Shown here: positions 52,080-61,627 of the stretch, in pieces
Layout: every line of letters starts with the position of its first letter
Numbering within the stretch: position 1 is the first letter of the stretch
Source: Mycobacterium sp. 141
GTDB lineage: Bacteria; Actinomycetota; Actinomycetes; Mycobacteriales; Mycobacteriaceae
Length of the DNA stretch: 64,000 nt
Direction: 5' to 3'
NCBI RefSeq assembly: GCF_000382405.1
Contig: NZ_KB908258.1
Coordinates: 1 to 64,000 of the forward strand
Notes under the pieces: generated by a model
Seen by the model: only the letters and a program-made list of their open reading frames with translations
Database searches by the model: none
What the model was told of the DNA's origin: nothing
Position numbers and translations under genes: made by a program

Positions 52080-53932
52080 CCGCCGAACGCCGCCAGCAGC
52101 CAGCGGGTCATGGCCTCGCCCAGCACCGCCCGGTTCTCCCGTTTGACGATCTCGTGGCCGTCGTCGTCGAACATCAGCAGTTCCACCGTCCGCCCCAGCC
52201 TGCGCAACGCGTCGAACATCTGCTCGGATTCGCTGACTGGCACGTTGGTGTCGTTGGCGCCGTGCACCAGCAGCAGCGGCGCTGTCAGCGCGTGCGCTCG
52301 CAGCAACGGCGAAAGCCGCTCCAACAGTTCGCGATCGGCAACCGGATGCCCGTACTTGGGATGCGCCGCGGCAGCAATCCAGGGTTCGGTGTTGCGGTAG
52401 AAGGTATTCAGATCGCTCATCCCGCAGATGCTGATGCCCGCGGCGAACAGTTCGGGGTGAAACGTCAGCGCCGCCTGGGTCAGATATCCGCCGTAGGACC
52501 AGCCGCTGCAGGCGATGCGATCGGCCCGGATATGTTCGTGCTCGACCAGGTAGTGCACGCAGTCGGCGACATCGTCGATGGCCGCGAACCGCAGTTCCTT
52601 GTCGTCCGCGTGCATGAATGCCCTGCCGAATCCTCCGGATCCGCGCACGTTCGGCGTCAGCACTGCGATACCGGCCTCCAGCAACCGCGGATAGAACTCG
52701 TTGTAATCAGGCCGCGCCTGCCCTTCTGGACCGCCGTGCAGGAAGATCATCGCCCCGATAGGTTCGCCGTCAGGACGGTACAGCCAGGAGTTGAGTTCCA
52801 GCCCGTCGCGGGCCGTGATGCGCGCCAAAGTGGGTGTGCCGGTGCGGGGTCCGCGGCTGGGTTCGCGGTCGATACGTTCCCATTCCCGGGTACGTGGGTC
52901 CACCAGTTCCACCGTCGGTGGCAACGCCGGTCCCTGGACCGTCACCGCCACCATGGAACCGCCCGCACTGATGCTCAATTCGCTGGCCACCATGCCGGGC
53001 AGCGCGAGCGGCTCGGACAGGGTTTCGTCGGCGTACTGCAGGATCTGCAGTTCACTGCATCCGTCGACGTTCCACAGCATGGCCACCGTGGACAGGTCGT
53101 CGCTGACCACAAATTCGTCGAGCTCGTATCCCGGTCGTTCGGCGACGACGTGATAGGACACGCCGTCGGCGGTCACCGTGACCTCCAGCAGCCGCGCATG
53201 GCCGGCGCCGTTCTCACTGCGGATGAGCGCCCGGACATAGCCTTCCGAGCTACCCAACGGGTAATTCTTGGCCGGTTCGATCAATGCGGTCTCACCCTCA
53301 AGACCACTGCGCAGCCGCCGAGGTTGATGATCATCGAGAATCACGCCGGCATCAGTGGTGGATCCAGGGTCGAACGGCAGCAAAGCGATCTCCCGCAGAC
53401 CCCACAGCATGATCAGCTCGCGGTAACCACGCGGACCGACCCGCACCAACGAGGCACCCGCCCACGAATCCACCAGGCGACCCGCCGACCGGCGGTCCAA
53501 CACGATGGTGTCCCCGGTTGCGGGGTCGATCAGACATGAGCTGCCGACGCCGTCGTCACCGGTCAGGATGGCCGCAACCTGGGTGCTGTCCCACCCGATC
53601 AGTTCGGCGGTGCCCTCTGGAGCATCGGGGGGCCAGCTGTCGACGCGGCGGGCGGCTCGGTCGTCAGGATCGGTTGTCACGACCCATATCTGAGTGCGGG
53701 TACCGCCCTCAGGAGCGACCTCGCAGGCCAGCCAATACCCGTCGGCAGAGTGAATCACCCGGGTCACGGGGCCGACCACCGGCAGTTCCACATCCCGCGA
53801 CGAGCTCGCCCGCCAGCCGCGCAGGAACCGCTGGACGGCGCGCGGGTAGCCGCCATCGTCAACCAGGTGGGCGAATGCTGTCGCATCCGGCGACAGTGAC
53901 GCGCCGTAATTCACCCGAACGTGCTGCTCCAC
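52076..53932 (-). CDS. S9-family prolyl oligopeptidase-like serine peptidase
   Basis: The protein of about 618 residues has an N-terminal β-propeller and a C-terminal α/β-hydrolase domain. The catalytic Ser is in CSGWSYGGYLT, the Asp in HGANDTNVP, and the His in FDDDGHEIV. It probably trims short peptides in the cytoplasm, since no signal peptide is seen. The GTG at 53932 is chosen because AGGAG lies 8 bp upstream; the open frame to 54349 runs over the neighbour's promoter and repeats. Confidence 0.85.
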   Translation of the reverse strand: MEQHVRVNYGASLSPDATAFAHLVDDGGYPRAVQRFLRGWRASSSRDVELPVVGPVTRVIHSADGYWLACEVAPEGGTRTQIWVVTTDPDDRAARRVDSWPPDAPEGTAELIGWDSTQVAAILTGDDGVGSSCLIDPATGDTIVLDRRSAGRLVDSWAGASLVRVGPRGYRELIMLWGLREIALLPFDPGSTTDAGVILDDHQPRRLRSGLEGETALIEPAKNYPLGSSEGYVRALIRSENGAGHARLLEVTVTADGVSYHVVAERPGYELDEFVVSDDLSTVAMLWNVDGCSELQILQYADETLSEPLALPGMVASELSISAGGSMVAVTVQGPALPPTVELVDPRTREWERIDREPSRGPRTGTPTLARITARDGLELNSWLYRPDGEPIGAMIFLHGGPEGQARPDYNEFYPRLLEAGIAVLTPNVRGSGGFGRAFMHADDKELRFAAIDDVADCVHYLVEHEHIRADRIACSGWSYGGYLTQAALTFHPELFAAGISICGMSDLNTFYRNTEPWIAAAAHPKYGHPVADRELLERLSPLLRAHALTAPLLLVHGANDTNVPVSESEQMFDALRRLGRTVELLMFDDDGHEIVKRENRAVLGEAMTRWLLAAFGG

Positions 53933-53960
53933 TCGCACTACTCCTCTCCCCACTGCCGAC

Positions 53961-54008
53961 CACATCCACCGGGCGGCCCGCCGCCACATCCACCGGGCGG
54001 CCCGCCGC
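53961..54008. repeat. 24-bp direct tandem repeat upstream of the peptidase and MmpS-like genes
   Basis: Two exact 24-bp units (53961-53984 and 53985-54008) each contain CCACCGGGCGGCCCGCCGC. They lie in the divergent gap between the S9 peptidase gene and the MmpS-like gene and may alter the promoter spacing of either gene. Confidence 0.9.
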
Positions 54009-54057
54009 CGAAGCGCACCGGGGGCCCGCACAGGTACCCTGCTGCCATGAGGTGGAC

Positions 54058-54858
54058 ATGACCGATTCACCACGCCGCGAAGGTTCCGATCCGACCCAAC
54101 CGCTGGGCAGCGGATACCCGGTGGACTATCCCGAGCCGGCCTACGCCGACTCGCCGCCGTACCAGCCACCCGGTTATCCGGCCGGGCCGAGTTCGACGTC
54201 GAATCAGACCCAGCAGCTGCCTCCCTATCCTTCCTATGGGTACAACCCCGGCTCCTACGGGTACAACCCCAACGCAACCGGGCAGTACGGCACGGGCTAC
54301 CCGCCAGCGGGGCCGCCTCCGGAACAGGAACCAGATGAGGAGCGGCCACGGCTGTGGCTGTGGATCCTTGCCGCCGTGGCGGTGCTGCTGGTCGTCGGTC
54401 TGGTGATCGCCCTGGTCATCATCAACAGCTCGCAGCAGGAAACCGTGGTCGCACCGCAGCCGGTGACTCCGTTGCCCGGCGCCACCACAACCAGGACCGC
54501 ACCGCCGACGACCTCGCGTACCCCGCGGCCGACCGCGGCGCCCCCAGCCACCACGCCGACCTCACCCACCGGGCCGTCGACGCCAGGCGCCACCGACACC
54601 GTCACCTACGAAGTCACCGGTTCGGGCCGGGCGATCAACATCACCTACATCGACACAGGCAACATGCTGCAGACAGAGTTCAACGTGATGCTGCCGTGGC
54701 GAAAGCAGGTCGAACTTCCTCAGCCGGCCACGGGTACCGCCAGCGTCACCGTCATCAACTTCGGCCCGGACGTCAGCTGCTCGGTGACCGTCAACGGCGT
54801 GCCGACCCAGCACCGCACCGGAACCGGCCTCACGGTGTGCGCGGGCACGGCACCGTAG
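54058..54858 (+). CDS. Pro/Tyr-rich membrane protein with MmpS-like domain (Rv2507 type)
   Basis: The 266-residue protein begins with a disordered Pro/Tyr/Gly-rich cytoplasmic region (YPVDYPEPAYADSPPYQPPG). One transmembrane helix follows (LWLWILAAVAVLLVVGLVIALVII), then a Thr/Pro-rich linker. The C-terminal domain resembles the exported domain of MmpS proteins (VTYEVTGSGRAINITYIDTGN, VSCSVTVNGV). MmpS proteins assist MmpL lipid transporters, but no mmpL is nearby. ATG 54058 leads into MTDSPRREG. Confidence 0.8.
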   Translation: MTDSPRREGSDPTQPLGSGYPVDYPEPAYADSPPYQPPGYPAGPSSTSNQTQQLPPYPSYGYNPGSYGYNPNATGQYGTGYPPAGPPPEQEPDEERPRLWLWILAAVAVLLVVGLVIALVIINSSQQETVVAPQPVTPLPGATTTRTAPPTTSRTPRPTAAPPATTPTSPTGPSTPGATDTVTYEVTGSGRAINITYIDTGNMLQTEFNVMLPWRKQVELPQPATGTASVTVINFGPDVSCSVTVNGVPTQHRTGTGLTVCAGTAP

Positions 54859-54872
54859 CGGGGGTCCACGCT

Positions 54873-56177
54873 CTACACCGGATCGTGCACCCGCTGCGGT
54901 GTGCGCACCGCCAGCATGGCCATCAGGCCCAGCGCAAGCACCAGGCACAGCCCGCCCAGGCCCGCCCGGTCGGCGCCGAACGCATCGATGAAGGTGAAGA
55001 ACAGCCACGGCGCGATAAAGGACACTGCACGACCCGTCGTCGTGTAGAGGCCGAACGCGACACCTTCCTTGCCCTGTGCGGAGATCCGCAGCATCATGGT
55101 GCGCGCCGAGGACAGCGTCGGGCCGATGAACAGACACAGCAGCAAGCCACACACCCAGAAGGCCACCGGTCCCGACAGGGACAGCATCGTCAGTCCCACC
55201 ACAATCAGGCAGACCAGCGAGCCGACGATGACCGGTTTGGAACCCACCCGGTCATCGAGCAGCCCACCGACGACGGATCCGAACGCCGCGATCACGCACG
55301 CACTGATGCCGAATAACAGCACATCTGACTGGGACACGCCGTAGGCGTTGACGCCGAGCACCGCGCCGAATGCGAACACTCCGGCCAACCCGTCGCGGAA
55401 CACCGCGCTTGCCAGCAGGTAGTAGACGACGTTGTGATCGCGGCGCCATTCGCTGCGGATCTCGTCCCACAGCTTGCGGTAGGCGCCGAGTAGGCCCACC
55501 CGGTCGAGCGAACCGACGACCGGCACACGCGGAACCGCCACGAACACCGGCAGTGCGAACAGGACGAACCAGACCGCGGTGAGCAGCATCACGGCCCGCA
55601 CGTTCTGGCCGTCTTCGGCCGGGATGCCCAGCAGCCCGCGGCTGTCGCCGTCCCCGGCGATGAACCCGACGTAGGCCAGCAGCAACAGCACCACGCTGCC
55701 GCCGTAACCCATCGCAAGGCCGAGTCCCGAAATCCGCCCGGAGGTCTCCGGCGTGGACAATTGCCGCAGCATGGCGTTGTAGGGCACGGTGGCGAGCTCG
55801 TTGCAGGCAGCTGTGCAGGCCAACAACACCAATCCCGGCAACAGGTAACGGTGGTCGTCGCGGATCAGGCTCATCGCCGCCGTAAGCACCACGGCCGAAC
55901 CAGTCATCACAGCCAGCACCCGACGCCGACGTTGCGGCGCATCGACCCAGATTCCGGTGGCAGGTGCCAGAAGCGCCACCACGAGACCGGCAACCGTCAT
56001 GGCCCGGCCCAGCCAGCTCGCGGGTGTGGTGTCGCCGGGGAGGTCCGATCCGACGCTGCCGGTCAGGTACACGGAGAACACGAAGGTGACGACGATTGCG
56101 TTCAGGCCCGTGGCGCCGCAGTCCCACAGGGCCCACGCGACCACCCGCGCCTGCCCGGGGTTGATCATGACCGACAC
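54873..56177 (-). CDS. MFS transporter, UMF1/Atg22-like (Rv2508c type)
   Basis: The 434-residue membrane protein has about 12 hydrophobic helices. Its N-terminus VAWALWDCGATGLNAIVVTFVFSVYLTG and the loop VPYNAMLRQLSTPETSGRISGLGLAMGYGGS are diagnostic of the UMF1 (Atg22-like) group, whose members may move amino acids or other small solutes. Start is GTG 56177 or ATG 56168. It is divergent from the SDR gene across 29 bp and converges on the MmpS-like gene across 14 bp. Confidence 0.82.
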   Translation of the reverse strand: MSVMINPGQARVVAWALWDCGATGLNAIVVTFVFSVYLTGSVGSDLPGDTTPASWLGRAMTVAGLVVALLAPATGIWVDAPQRRRRVLAVMTGSAVVLTAAMSLIRDDHRYLLPGLVLLACTAACNELATVPYNAMLRQLSTPETSGRISGLGLAMGYGGSVVLLLLAYVGFIAGDGDSRGLLGIPAEDGQNVRAVMLLTAVWFVLFALPVFVAVPRVPVVGSLDRVGLLGAYRKLWDEIRSEWRRDHNVVYYLLASAVFRDGLAGVFAFGAVLGVNAYGVSQSDVLLFGISACVIAAFGSVVGGLLDDRVGSKPVIVGSLVCLIVVGLTMLSLSGPVAFWVCGLLLCLFIGPTLSSARTMMLRISAQGKEGVAFGLYTTTGRAVSFIAPWLFFTFIDAFGADRAGLGGLCLVLALGLMAMLAVRTPQRVHDPV

Positions 56178-56206
56178 TTTATGCGGCTGCTTCTAGGATG
56201 AGCGCC

Positions 56207-57013
56207 ATGCCAGTTCCCGCACCCAGTCCGGACGCCCGTGCCGTGGTCACCGGCGCCTCGCAGAACATCGGTGAGGCGTTGGCCACCGAACTCGCCGCCC
56301 GCGGACACCACTTGATCATCACCGCACGGCGCGCGGACGTGCTGAACACGTTGGCGCAGCGGCTTACTGAGCGCTACGGCGTGACCGTCGAGGTACGCGC
56401 GGTCGACCTCGCCGACCCGGCCGCCAGGGAGACCCTGTGCGATGAACTCGCTGCCCGCGAGATCTCGATCCTCTGCGCCAACGCCGGCACGGCGACGTTC
56501 GGCCCGGTCGTGAACCTCGACCCCGCCGGCGAGAAAGCGCAGGTGCAACTCAACGTCCTCGGCGTACATGACCTTGTCCTCGCAGTGTTGCCGGGCATGG
56601 TCAAGCGCGGGGCCGGTGGAATCCTGATTTCCGGTTCGGTGGCGGGTAATTCACCGATTCCCAACAACGCCACCTACGCCGCCTCCAAGGCCTTCGCGAA
56701 CACCTTCAGCGAGTCGCTGCGCGGCGAAGTCAAGGGCTCCGGCGTGCACGTCACCGTGCTGGCACCCGGCCCGGTGCGCACCGAACTGCCCGATCCGTCC
56801 GAGCAGTCGCTGGTCGAGCGGCTGATCCCGGATTTCCTGTGGATCTCCACCGAACACACCGCGAAGTTGTCGCTGGATGGCCTGGAACACAACAAGGTCC
56901 GAGTAGTGCCCGGCGTCACCTCCAAAGCCATGTCGGTGGCCACCGGCTACTCTCCGCGCGCCATCGTCACACCCATCGTCGGCGCCGTATACAAGAAGCT
57001 GGGCGGCAACTGA
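56207..57013 (+). CDS. Short-chain dehydrogenase/reductase (Rv2509 type)
   Basis: The 268-residue classical SDR has a nucleotide-binding TGASQNIG near the N-terminus, NAGT, catalytic Ser in ISGSVAGNSP, and YAASK. MPVPAPSPDARAVVTGAS at 56207 is taken as the start because TAGGA lies upstream and the remembered Rv2509 begins alike; ATG 56198 is an alternative. The substrate is unknown; some mycobacterial relatives reduce mycolate-precursor ketones. Confidence 0.85.
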   Translation: MPVPAPSPDARAVVTGASQNIGEALATELAARGHHLIITARRADVLNTLAQRLTERYGVTVEVRAVDLADPAARETLCDELAAREISILCANAGTATFGPVVNLDPAGEKAQVQLNVLGVHDLVLAVLPGMVKRGAGGILISGSVAGNSPIPNNATYAASKAFANTFSESLRGEVKGSGVHVTVLAPGPVRTELPDPSEQSLVERLIPDFLWISTEHTAKLSLDGLEHNKVRVVPGVTSKAMSVATGYSPRAIVTPIVGAVYKKLGGN

Positions 57014-57032
57014 CCGCCCGTTTCACCGGAAC

Positions 57033-58610
57033 TCAGCGGCGACGGCCGACGCCGAAGATGCTGCGGGTGATCTCGCGGCCGGCGACGGTGGCCGCCGAGC
57101 GCAACGCACTCTTGAACGCCGAGCTCGCTAGCACCTGCTGAACGATGCTCGGCTCGGCCCGCTGAGCCGGCGCAGGCATCGGTGCCACCTCACCGGACGC
57201 CTCAATGCCGGCGAACCCACCGGCATCGCCCTCCTCGGGCGCGGAGGCGGCGTTCAGCTTGGCATTGAGGATCTCGTACGCCGACTCACGGTCGATGGTC
57301 TGCCCGTACGTGGCCTGCAACGGGCTGGCCTGGGCGGCCGCCTTGATGGCGTCGTCGCCGATCGCCCCCATCAGCGAACGCGGCGCCCGCATCCTCGTCC
57401 ACGCCACCGGCGTCGGCGCCCCCTGCTCGGAGAGCACCGTCACGATCGCCTCACCGATGCCCAGCGAGGTCAACGCCTTCTCCAGGTCGTAGACGTCGGT
57501 CTTCGGATACGTGCGCACCGTCTTGGACAGCGCCTTCTGATCGTCAGGGGTGAAGGCCCGCAGAGCGTGCTGGACGCGGGCGCCCAGCTGCGACAACACG
57601 TCGTTGGGCACATCGGTGGGCAGCTGTGTGCAGAAGAACACCCCGACGCCCTTGGACCGGATCAGCTTGACGGTCTGCTCGACCTGATCCAGGAATGCCT
57701 TCGAGGCGTCAGCGAACAGTAGGTGCGCCTCGTCGAAGAAGAACACCAGCTTGGGCTTGTCGACGTCACCGATCTCGGGCAGCGTCGTGAACAGATCGGC
57801 CAACACCCACATCAAGAAGGTGGAGAACAATGCCGGCCGCGCGGCCTGCGACCCCAGTTCCAGCAGGGTGATGACACCCCGGCCCTGCGCGTCCAGCCGC
57901 ATCAGATCCTTGGGTTCCAGCTCGGGTTCACCGAAGAACGTGTCGCCGCCTTCGGCCTCCAGGTTCACCAAAGCCCGCAGGATCACCCCGGCCGTGGCGG
58001 GTGACACCGCACCGAGCGCCTTGAGTTCGGGCTTGCCCTCGTCACTGGTGAGGTACTGGATGACCGCACGCAGATCCTTCAGATCCAGCAGCGAGAACCC
58101 CTTCTGATCGGCCCAGTGGAAGATCAGGCCGAGCGTGGACTCCTGGGTTGCGTTGAGCCCCAATACCTTTGACAAGAGGATGGGCCCGAAGCTGGTCATC
58201 GTCGCACGCACCGGCACGCCGATACCCGAGGTGCCCAGCGACAAGAACTCCGTCGGGAACGCGGTCGGGGTCCAGTCGTCACCAGTGTCCTTGGCGCGCT
58301 GGGTGATCTTGTCGTTGACCTCCCCCGGCTTCGACAACCCCGACAGATCGCCCTTGACGTCGGCCATCACCACCGGCACACCTGCGACCGACAGCTGCTC
58401 GGCGAGCACCTGCAGCGTCTTGGTCTTGCCGGTGCCGGTGGCACCGGCAATCAATCCGTGCCGGTTGATCGTGGCGAGCGGGATGCGGATCTGGGCGCCG
58501 GGGTCCACGGTCCCGTCGACCATGACGGTTCCCAGCTCCAACGCCTGGCCGCCGACTGCGTAGCCGGCGGCGATCTGCTGCGCGGGAGTTGCTGTCGATT
58601 CGGTGGTCAT
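57033..58610 (-). CDS. HerA-like ATPase / DUF853 helicase (Rv2510c type)
   Basis: The 525-residue P-loop ATPase has Walker A GATGTGKT (residues 56-63) and Walker [14 protein letters not shown]. The C-terminal tail contains the SFGVGRRR-like [18 protein letters not shown]853 proteins resemble the HerA/FtsK DNA-pumping ATPases; the cellular role is not established. No nuclease partner (NurA) is adjacent. It converges on the SDR gene across 19 bp and diverges from orn. Confidence 0.85.
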   Translation of the reverse strand: MTTESTATPAQQIAAGYAVGGQALELGTVMVDGTVDPGAQIRIPLATINRHGLIAGATGTGKTKTLQVLAEQLSVAGVPVVMADVKGDLSGLSKPGEVNDKITQRAKDTGDDWTPTAFPTEFLSLGTSGIGVPVRATMTSFGPILLSKVLGLNATQESTLGLIFHWADQKGFSLLDLKDLRAVIQYLTSDEGKPELKALGAVSPATAGVILRALVNLEAEGGDTFFGEPELEPKDLMRLDAQGRGVITLLELGSQAARPALFSTFLMWVLADLFTTLPEIGDVDKPKLVFFFDEAHLLFADASKAFLDQVEQTVKLIRSKGVGVFFCTQLPTDVPNDVLSQLGARVQHALRAFTPDDQKALSKTVRTYPKTDVYDLEKALTSLGIGEAIVTVLSEQGAPTPVAWTRMRAPRSLMGAIGDDAIKAAAQASPLQATYGQTIDRESAYEILNAKLNAASAPEEGDAGGFAGIEASGEVAPMPAPAQRAEPSIVQQVLASSAFKSALRSAATVAGREITRSIFGVGRRR

Positions 58611-58726
58611 GCCGGGGTCCTCCGTACGCGCGAACGAGCCAATCGGGACCTGACACTACTGGCCGATCTGCCCGCGCGGTGGGTGCGGGCGACCGCTTGT
58701 CGCGCTTGGGCATACTGTGGATCCTC

Positions 58727-59374
58727 GTGCGAGACGAACTGGTGTGGATCGACTGCGAGATGACCGGCCTCGACCTGAAGAAAGACCGGCTCATCGAGAT
58801 CGCAGTGCTGGTCACCGACGCAGACTTGAACATCCTCGGTGACGGCCTCGACGTGGTGATACACACCGACGACGCGGCGCTGAACTCGATGGTCGACGTG
58901 GTGACTCAGATGCACACCCGCTCGGGGCTCACCGAAGAGGTGCGTGCCTCGACCGTCGACGTGGCGACCGCCGAGCAAATGGTGCTCGATTACATCCGTG
59001 GCCACGTCAAACAGGCCAAGACCGCGCCACTTGCAGGCAACTCCATCGCAACCGACCGCGGTTTCATCGCCCGGGACATGCCCAAACTCGACGATTACCT
59101 GCACTACCGGATGATCGACGTCAGCTCGATCAAGGAGCTGTGCCGGCGCTGGTACCCGCGGATCTACTTCGGTCAGCCCGAAAAAGGGCTCGCCCACCGC
59201 GCGCTGGCCGACATCCACGAGTCGATCCGCGAATTGAAGTACTACCGCGCGACCGCCTTCGTGGCCCCACCAGGGCCGTCTACCAGCGATATCGCCGAGA
59301 TCGCCAGCACCCTCGGACCGGATTCTTCCGACGCGGAGGAAAACGATTCGGCGTGGGAGCGTCCGAGCGGCTAG
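58727..59374 (+). CDS. orn: Oligoribonuclease
   Basis: The 215-residue DEDDh 3'-5' exoribonuclease degrades 2-5-nt RNAs and nanoRNA such as pGpG. The catalytic pair Asp9 and Glu11 lies in [10 protein letters not shown], with later [10 protein letters not shown] and the [11 protein letters not shown] box. The GTG at 58727 gives the family N-terminus [14 protein letters not shown]. Its neighbour tRNA-His is the same as beside Rv2511. Confidence 0.95.
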   Translation: MRDELVWIDCEMTGLDLKKDRLIEIAVLVTDADLNILGDGLDVVIHTDDAALNSMVDVVTQMHTRSGLTEEVRASTVDVATAEQMVLDYIRGHVKQAKTAPLAGNSIATDRGFIARDMPKLDDYLHYRMIDVSSIKELCRRWYPRIYFGQPEKGLAHRALADIHESIRELKYYRATAFVAPPGPSTSDIAEIASTLGPDSSDAEENDSAWERPSG

Positions 59375-59415
59375 TATCTACGACGCCGCATGTGCCGAAA
59401 GGTGTAGCGGCGATG

Positions 59416-59488
59416 GTGGCTGTAGTTCAGTTGGTAGAGCACCAGGTTGTGATCCTGGTTGTCGCGGGTTCGAGTCCCGTCAGCCACC
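59416..59488 (+). tRNA. tRNA-His (anticodon GTG), integration target
   Basis: A 73-nt cloverleaf is visible. The acceptor GTGGCTG pairs with CAGCCAC, and a G at 59415 is the usual extra G-1 opposite discriminator C. The anticodon loop TTGTGAT gives GTG, and the T-loop is GGTTCGAGTCC. The gene remains complete; its last bases form one copy of the 17-bp repeat that recurs at 62698-62714. Confidence 0.97.
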
Positions 59489-59491
59489 CCG
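59475..59491 (+). repeat. Left attachment-site copy (3' end of tRNA-His)
   Basis: TCCCGTCAGCCACCCCG is identical to 62698-62714 in the same direction. The left copy is part of tRNA-His, as is typical for an integrase-generated att site, and flanking bases differ outside the 17 bp. Confidence 0.85.
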
Positions 59492-59493
59492 CA

Positions 59494-59520
59494 GGTGGGA
59501 GGGTATTTAACCCTCCCACC
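59494..59520 (+). terminator. Terminator hairpin after tRNA-His
   Basis: A perfect 10-bp stem GGTGGGAGGG/CCCTCCCACC has loop TATTTAA and is followed by CTTTGCGTT. It lies inside the islet just after the left repeat, so the element may have brought a replacement terminator for the tRNA. Confidence 0.75.
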
Positions 59521-59563
59521 CTTTGCGTTCCCGGGAGGGCTTGCAACGTTAGCGCAACGCTAA

Positions 59564-59743
59564 GGTCTGCCCGCCGCCATCGGCGTCTGCGACAAGACCA
59601 TCCGCCGCCGCGTCGCTGACGGGACGCTCAAGTCCTACCGGGTAGGCCCGCGCCTGATCCGTATCGACCGGGACTCACTGCTGGCCCTGGCGCGTCCAAT
59701 GTGTGATGCCGAGCTGCATGTACCGATGTTTATTGTTTGCTAA
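59564..59743 (+). pseudogene. Excisionase (Xis)-like HTH remnant
   Basis: The frame from 59564 to the stop at 59741-59743 reads AAIGVCDKTIRRRVADGTL, then YRVGPRLIRIDRDSLLALAR. This is the MerR-like helix-turn-helix of mycobacteriophage/actinobacterial excisionases. A stop (TAA 59561-59563) precedes it, with no start codon or ribosome site and no N-terminus. The C-terminal end after LARP is atypical. It marks a former integrative element at the tRNA; no integrase is seen. Confidence 0.75.
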
Positions 59744-60060
59744 ATCTGAACTTATACGCACGAGTGGTAGATTGATGCAGGTATATATCCTCGGTGGGTG
59801 AAGTTAAATAGCTAGCTGGCTCCCTGTGTGGCATTCCCGACCCTCCGTGTGCACGGACCCCGGTGCCCCGCCGCCCAGCAGCTCCCCGTGGAGCAGGCCG
59901 CCACTAACCCGCAGGTCTAGGAGTACCGCCAACCTCATCCTCATGTACGGGGTCCGGACATCGGATGCCACGGGCACTGCCGCCCACGAAAACCCCAGCA
60001 CGTCGCTGACCAGCGTTTGTCGAGTCCCCAGCTACCGCCAGCGGACTAGACTGCACAATC
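59744..60060. other. AT-richer upstream region of the toxin-immunity genes
   Basis: These 317 bp have no convincing gene; short frames on both strands lack coding character. The first 80 bp are clearly AT-richer than the surroundings (ATATATCC, GAAGTTAAATAGC), as expected for acquired DNA and a promoter. The first downstream gene starts at 60061. Confidence 0.5.
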
Positions 60061-60357
60061 ATGGGGGAAAGTCTTGAGGTCAGTGCTGCCGACCTGCACC
60101 AGCTCGCCGGGGCGCACGACACCGCCGCCACCACCCTGACCGCTACTGCCGGACCGCCGGCGGCCGGGTCCACCGTATGGGCCAGCACCGCCGCCGTGAA
60201 CGCAGGCCACAGCATCGTCACCGCTGCTGTGTGCACCATGGCCACCCGCACCACCACGACCAGCACCAAAATCAGCACAGCCTCCGCGGCCTACACCAGC
60301 ACCGACGAAAACTCCGCTCAGCACCTCGCCGACGTCGGCCACACCGTGCACCTCTGA
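60061..60357 (+). CDS. EspC-like type VII secretion target (WXG100-size helical protein)
   Basis: The 98-residue protein resembles ESX EspC/DUF2580 'type VII secretion target' proteins. It has two helices with a central turn and the C-terminal secretion motif YxxxD (YTSTDENSA, Tyr about residue 77). The N-terminus ESLEVSAADLHQLAGAHD is typical of the family. It should pair with the N-terminal helical domain of the next protein and supply the ESX signal. ATG 60061 begins MGESLEV; the next ATG follows the stop by 2 bp. Confidence 0.78.
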   Translation: MGESLEVSAADLHQLAGAHDTAATTLTATAGPPAAGSTVWASTAAVNAGHSIVTAAVCTMATRTTTTSTKISTASAAYTSTDENSAQHLADVGHTVHL

Positions 60358-60359
60358 CC

Positions 60360-61627
60360 ATGGCGGCTGTCACCGGGGCCGCAACCCTGACCCGCTCCGA
60401 CATCGAAGCGTTGACGGTCGAGCATCTGGAAGCCGCCGACACCCACTGGACTTCGACGGCGAAACTGTGGGAGGAGACCTTCGAGCACCTGCACTATCAG
60501 ACCTCCAACACCCAGTGGAGTGGAAAAGCCGCAGACGCCGCCCTGGAACGATCCTGGGCCGATGTCGTCAAAGTGCGCGGGGCAGCGCTGACCACCTGCA
60601 CAGCGCCGCTAACGCCGCCCGCCACGGGGCCGAAGAACTCCTCTGGGCCAAACGCGACGTCACCGACACCATCGAAGAAGCCAAGGAAGCGGGCTTCACC
60701 GTCGAACAAGACTTTTCGGTCACCGACCCCTCCTGGAGCCTGCTGTACGACAAAGCAGAACGCCAAGCCCAAGCCGAAGCTTTCGCCACCGACATCGCGG
60801 AGAAAGTGCAGCGACTGGCCAGCATCGACGCCGAGGTCGCAGGAAAAATCACCAGTGCTCTCGCGCCCCTGGAAGGGCTCAACTTCCCCGAGCACGGGGG
60901 AGAAAACGCCCACGACAACACGGTGCAAGCCGTCGATTACAAGACCGCACCACCAGGCGCTGGCGATGGCCCTACCGCTCCACTGCCACCACCATTGCCG
61001 CCCGGGGCAAACGACGAAGACTGGAAGCATGGTGGAGACCAGAGTCTCCCATCCCAAATGTCGGCAGGACTGAAGCAGAAATTGGTGGCAGCAGCCATGT
61101 TGGAGATGGAACGCAATGGCCAGACAGTTTCACGCGACATGCTGGAGCACTATCTGGACAACTCGGGAACACCGAGAAGACTGTCGTCCGGGCTAATTGA
61201 CTCGTGGCTGGCGAACGAATCAACGAAGTACACCGACGCTCCCGCTCCCGCACTCCAGATACAGAGGAATCTGACAGATATGACGCAACAAGCCTACGAA
61301 AGGGCAAAGGCATCGGGGGGTCCCGTCACTATTACTGGAAGTACGCCCTGGGCGACTGTTGCCGGAAGTGACGGTGACAGTGTTCGAGCGCTCGGTCACT
61401 ACTCAGTTTCCACAGCGTATTCGGTGACGATGAATCCTGACGGGACATACGCGGCTGCCTACCGCAATGATGTCTACGACTGGTACAACTTCTCGACACA
61501 CCCGTATTCTGGTGTCGCCGAGTATATTTCAACCAAGGCGCATGAACTCCAGGCTGCGGGTGTCGCTCAAGACTTCCTCGTCACCGGTTCAGGAGCAATG
61601 CACTCTGTGAATGGACGCGTGAGCTAA
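60360..61627 (+). pseudogene. WxG-type toxin-like secreted protein, frame-broken near 60580
   Basis: ATG 60360 opens a WXG100-like helical domain (WTSTAKLWEETFEHLHYQTSNTQWSGKAAD, with a WSG turn). After VRGAA the frame breaks; one lost base near the G4 run at 60579-60582 would join it to the second frame, giving about 422 residues. The second part has a helical linker (KRDVTDTIEEAKEAGFTVEQDFSVTDPSW..), a Pro-rich hinge and a C-terminal domain unlike the rest. That domain contains YRNDVYDWYNFSTH, similar in spacing to the colicin-M catalytic pattern DxYDx5HR. It is probably a polymorphic toxin. Whether the break is real, an error or phase variation is unknown. Confidence 0.65.

Noticed and set aside
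59826..60077. 83-residue plus-strand frame upstream of the EspC-like gene
   Set aside because: Pro/Ser/Arg-rich translation typical of non-coding frames, overlapping the next start, with no ribosome site.
60360..61627. Programmed ribosomal frameshift in the toxin-like gene
   Set aside because: No convincing slippery heptamer or following stem was seen at 60573-60600; a lost base at the G-run is simpler.
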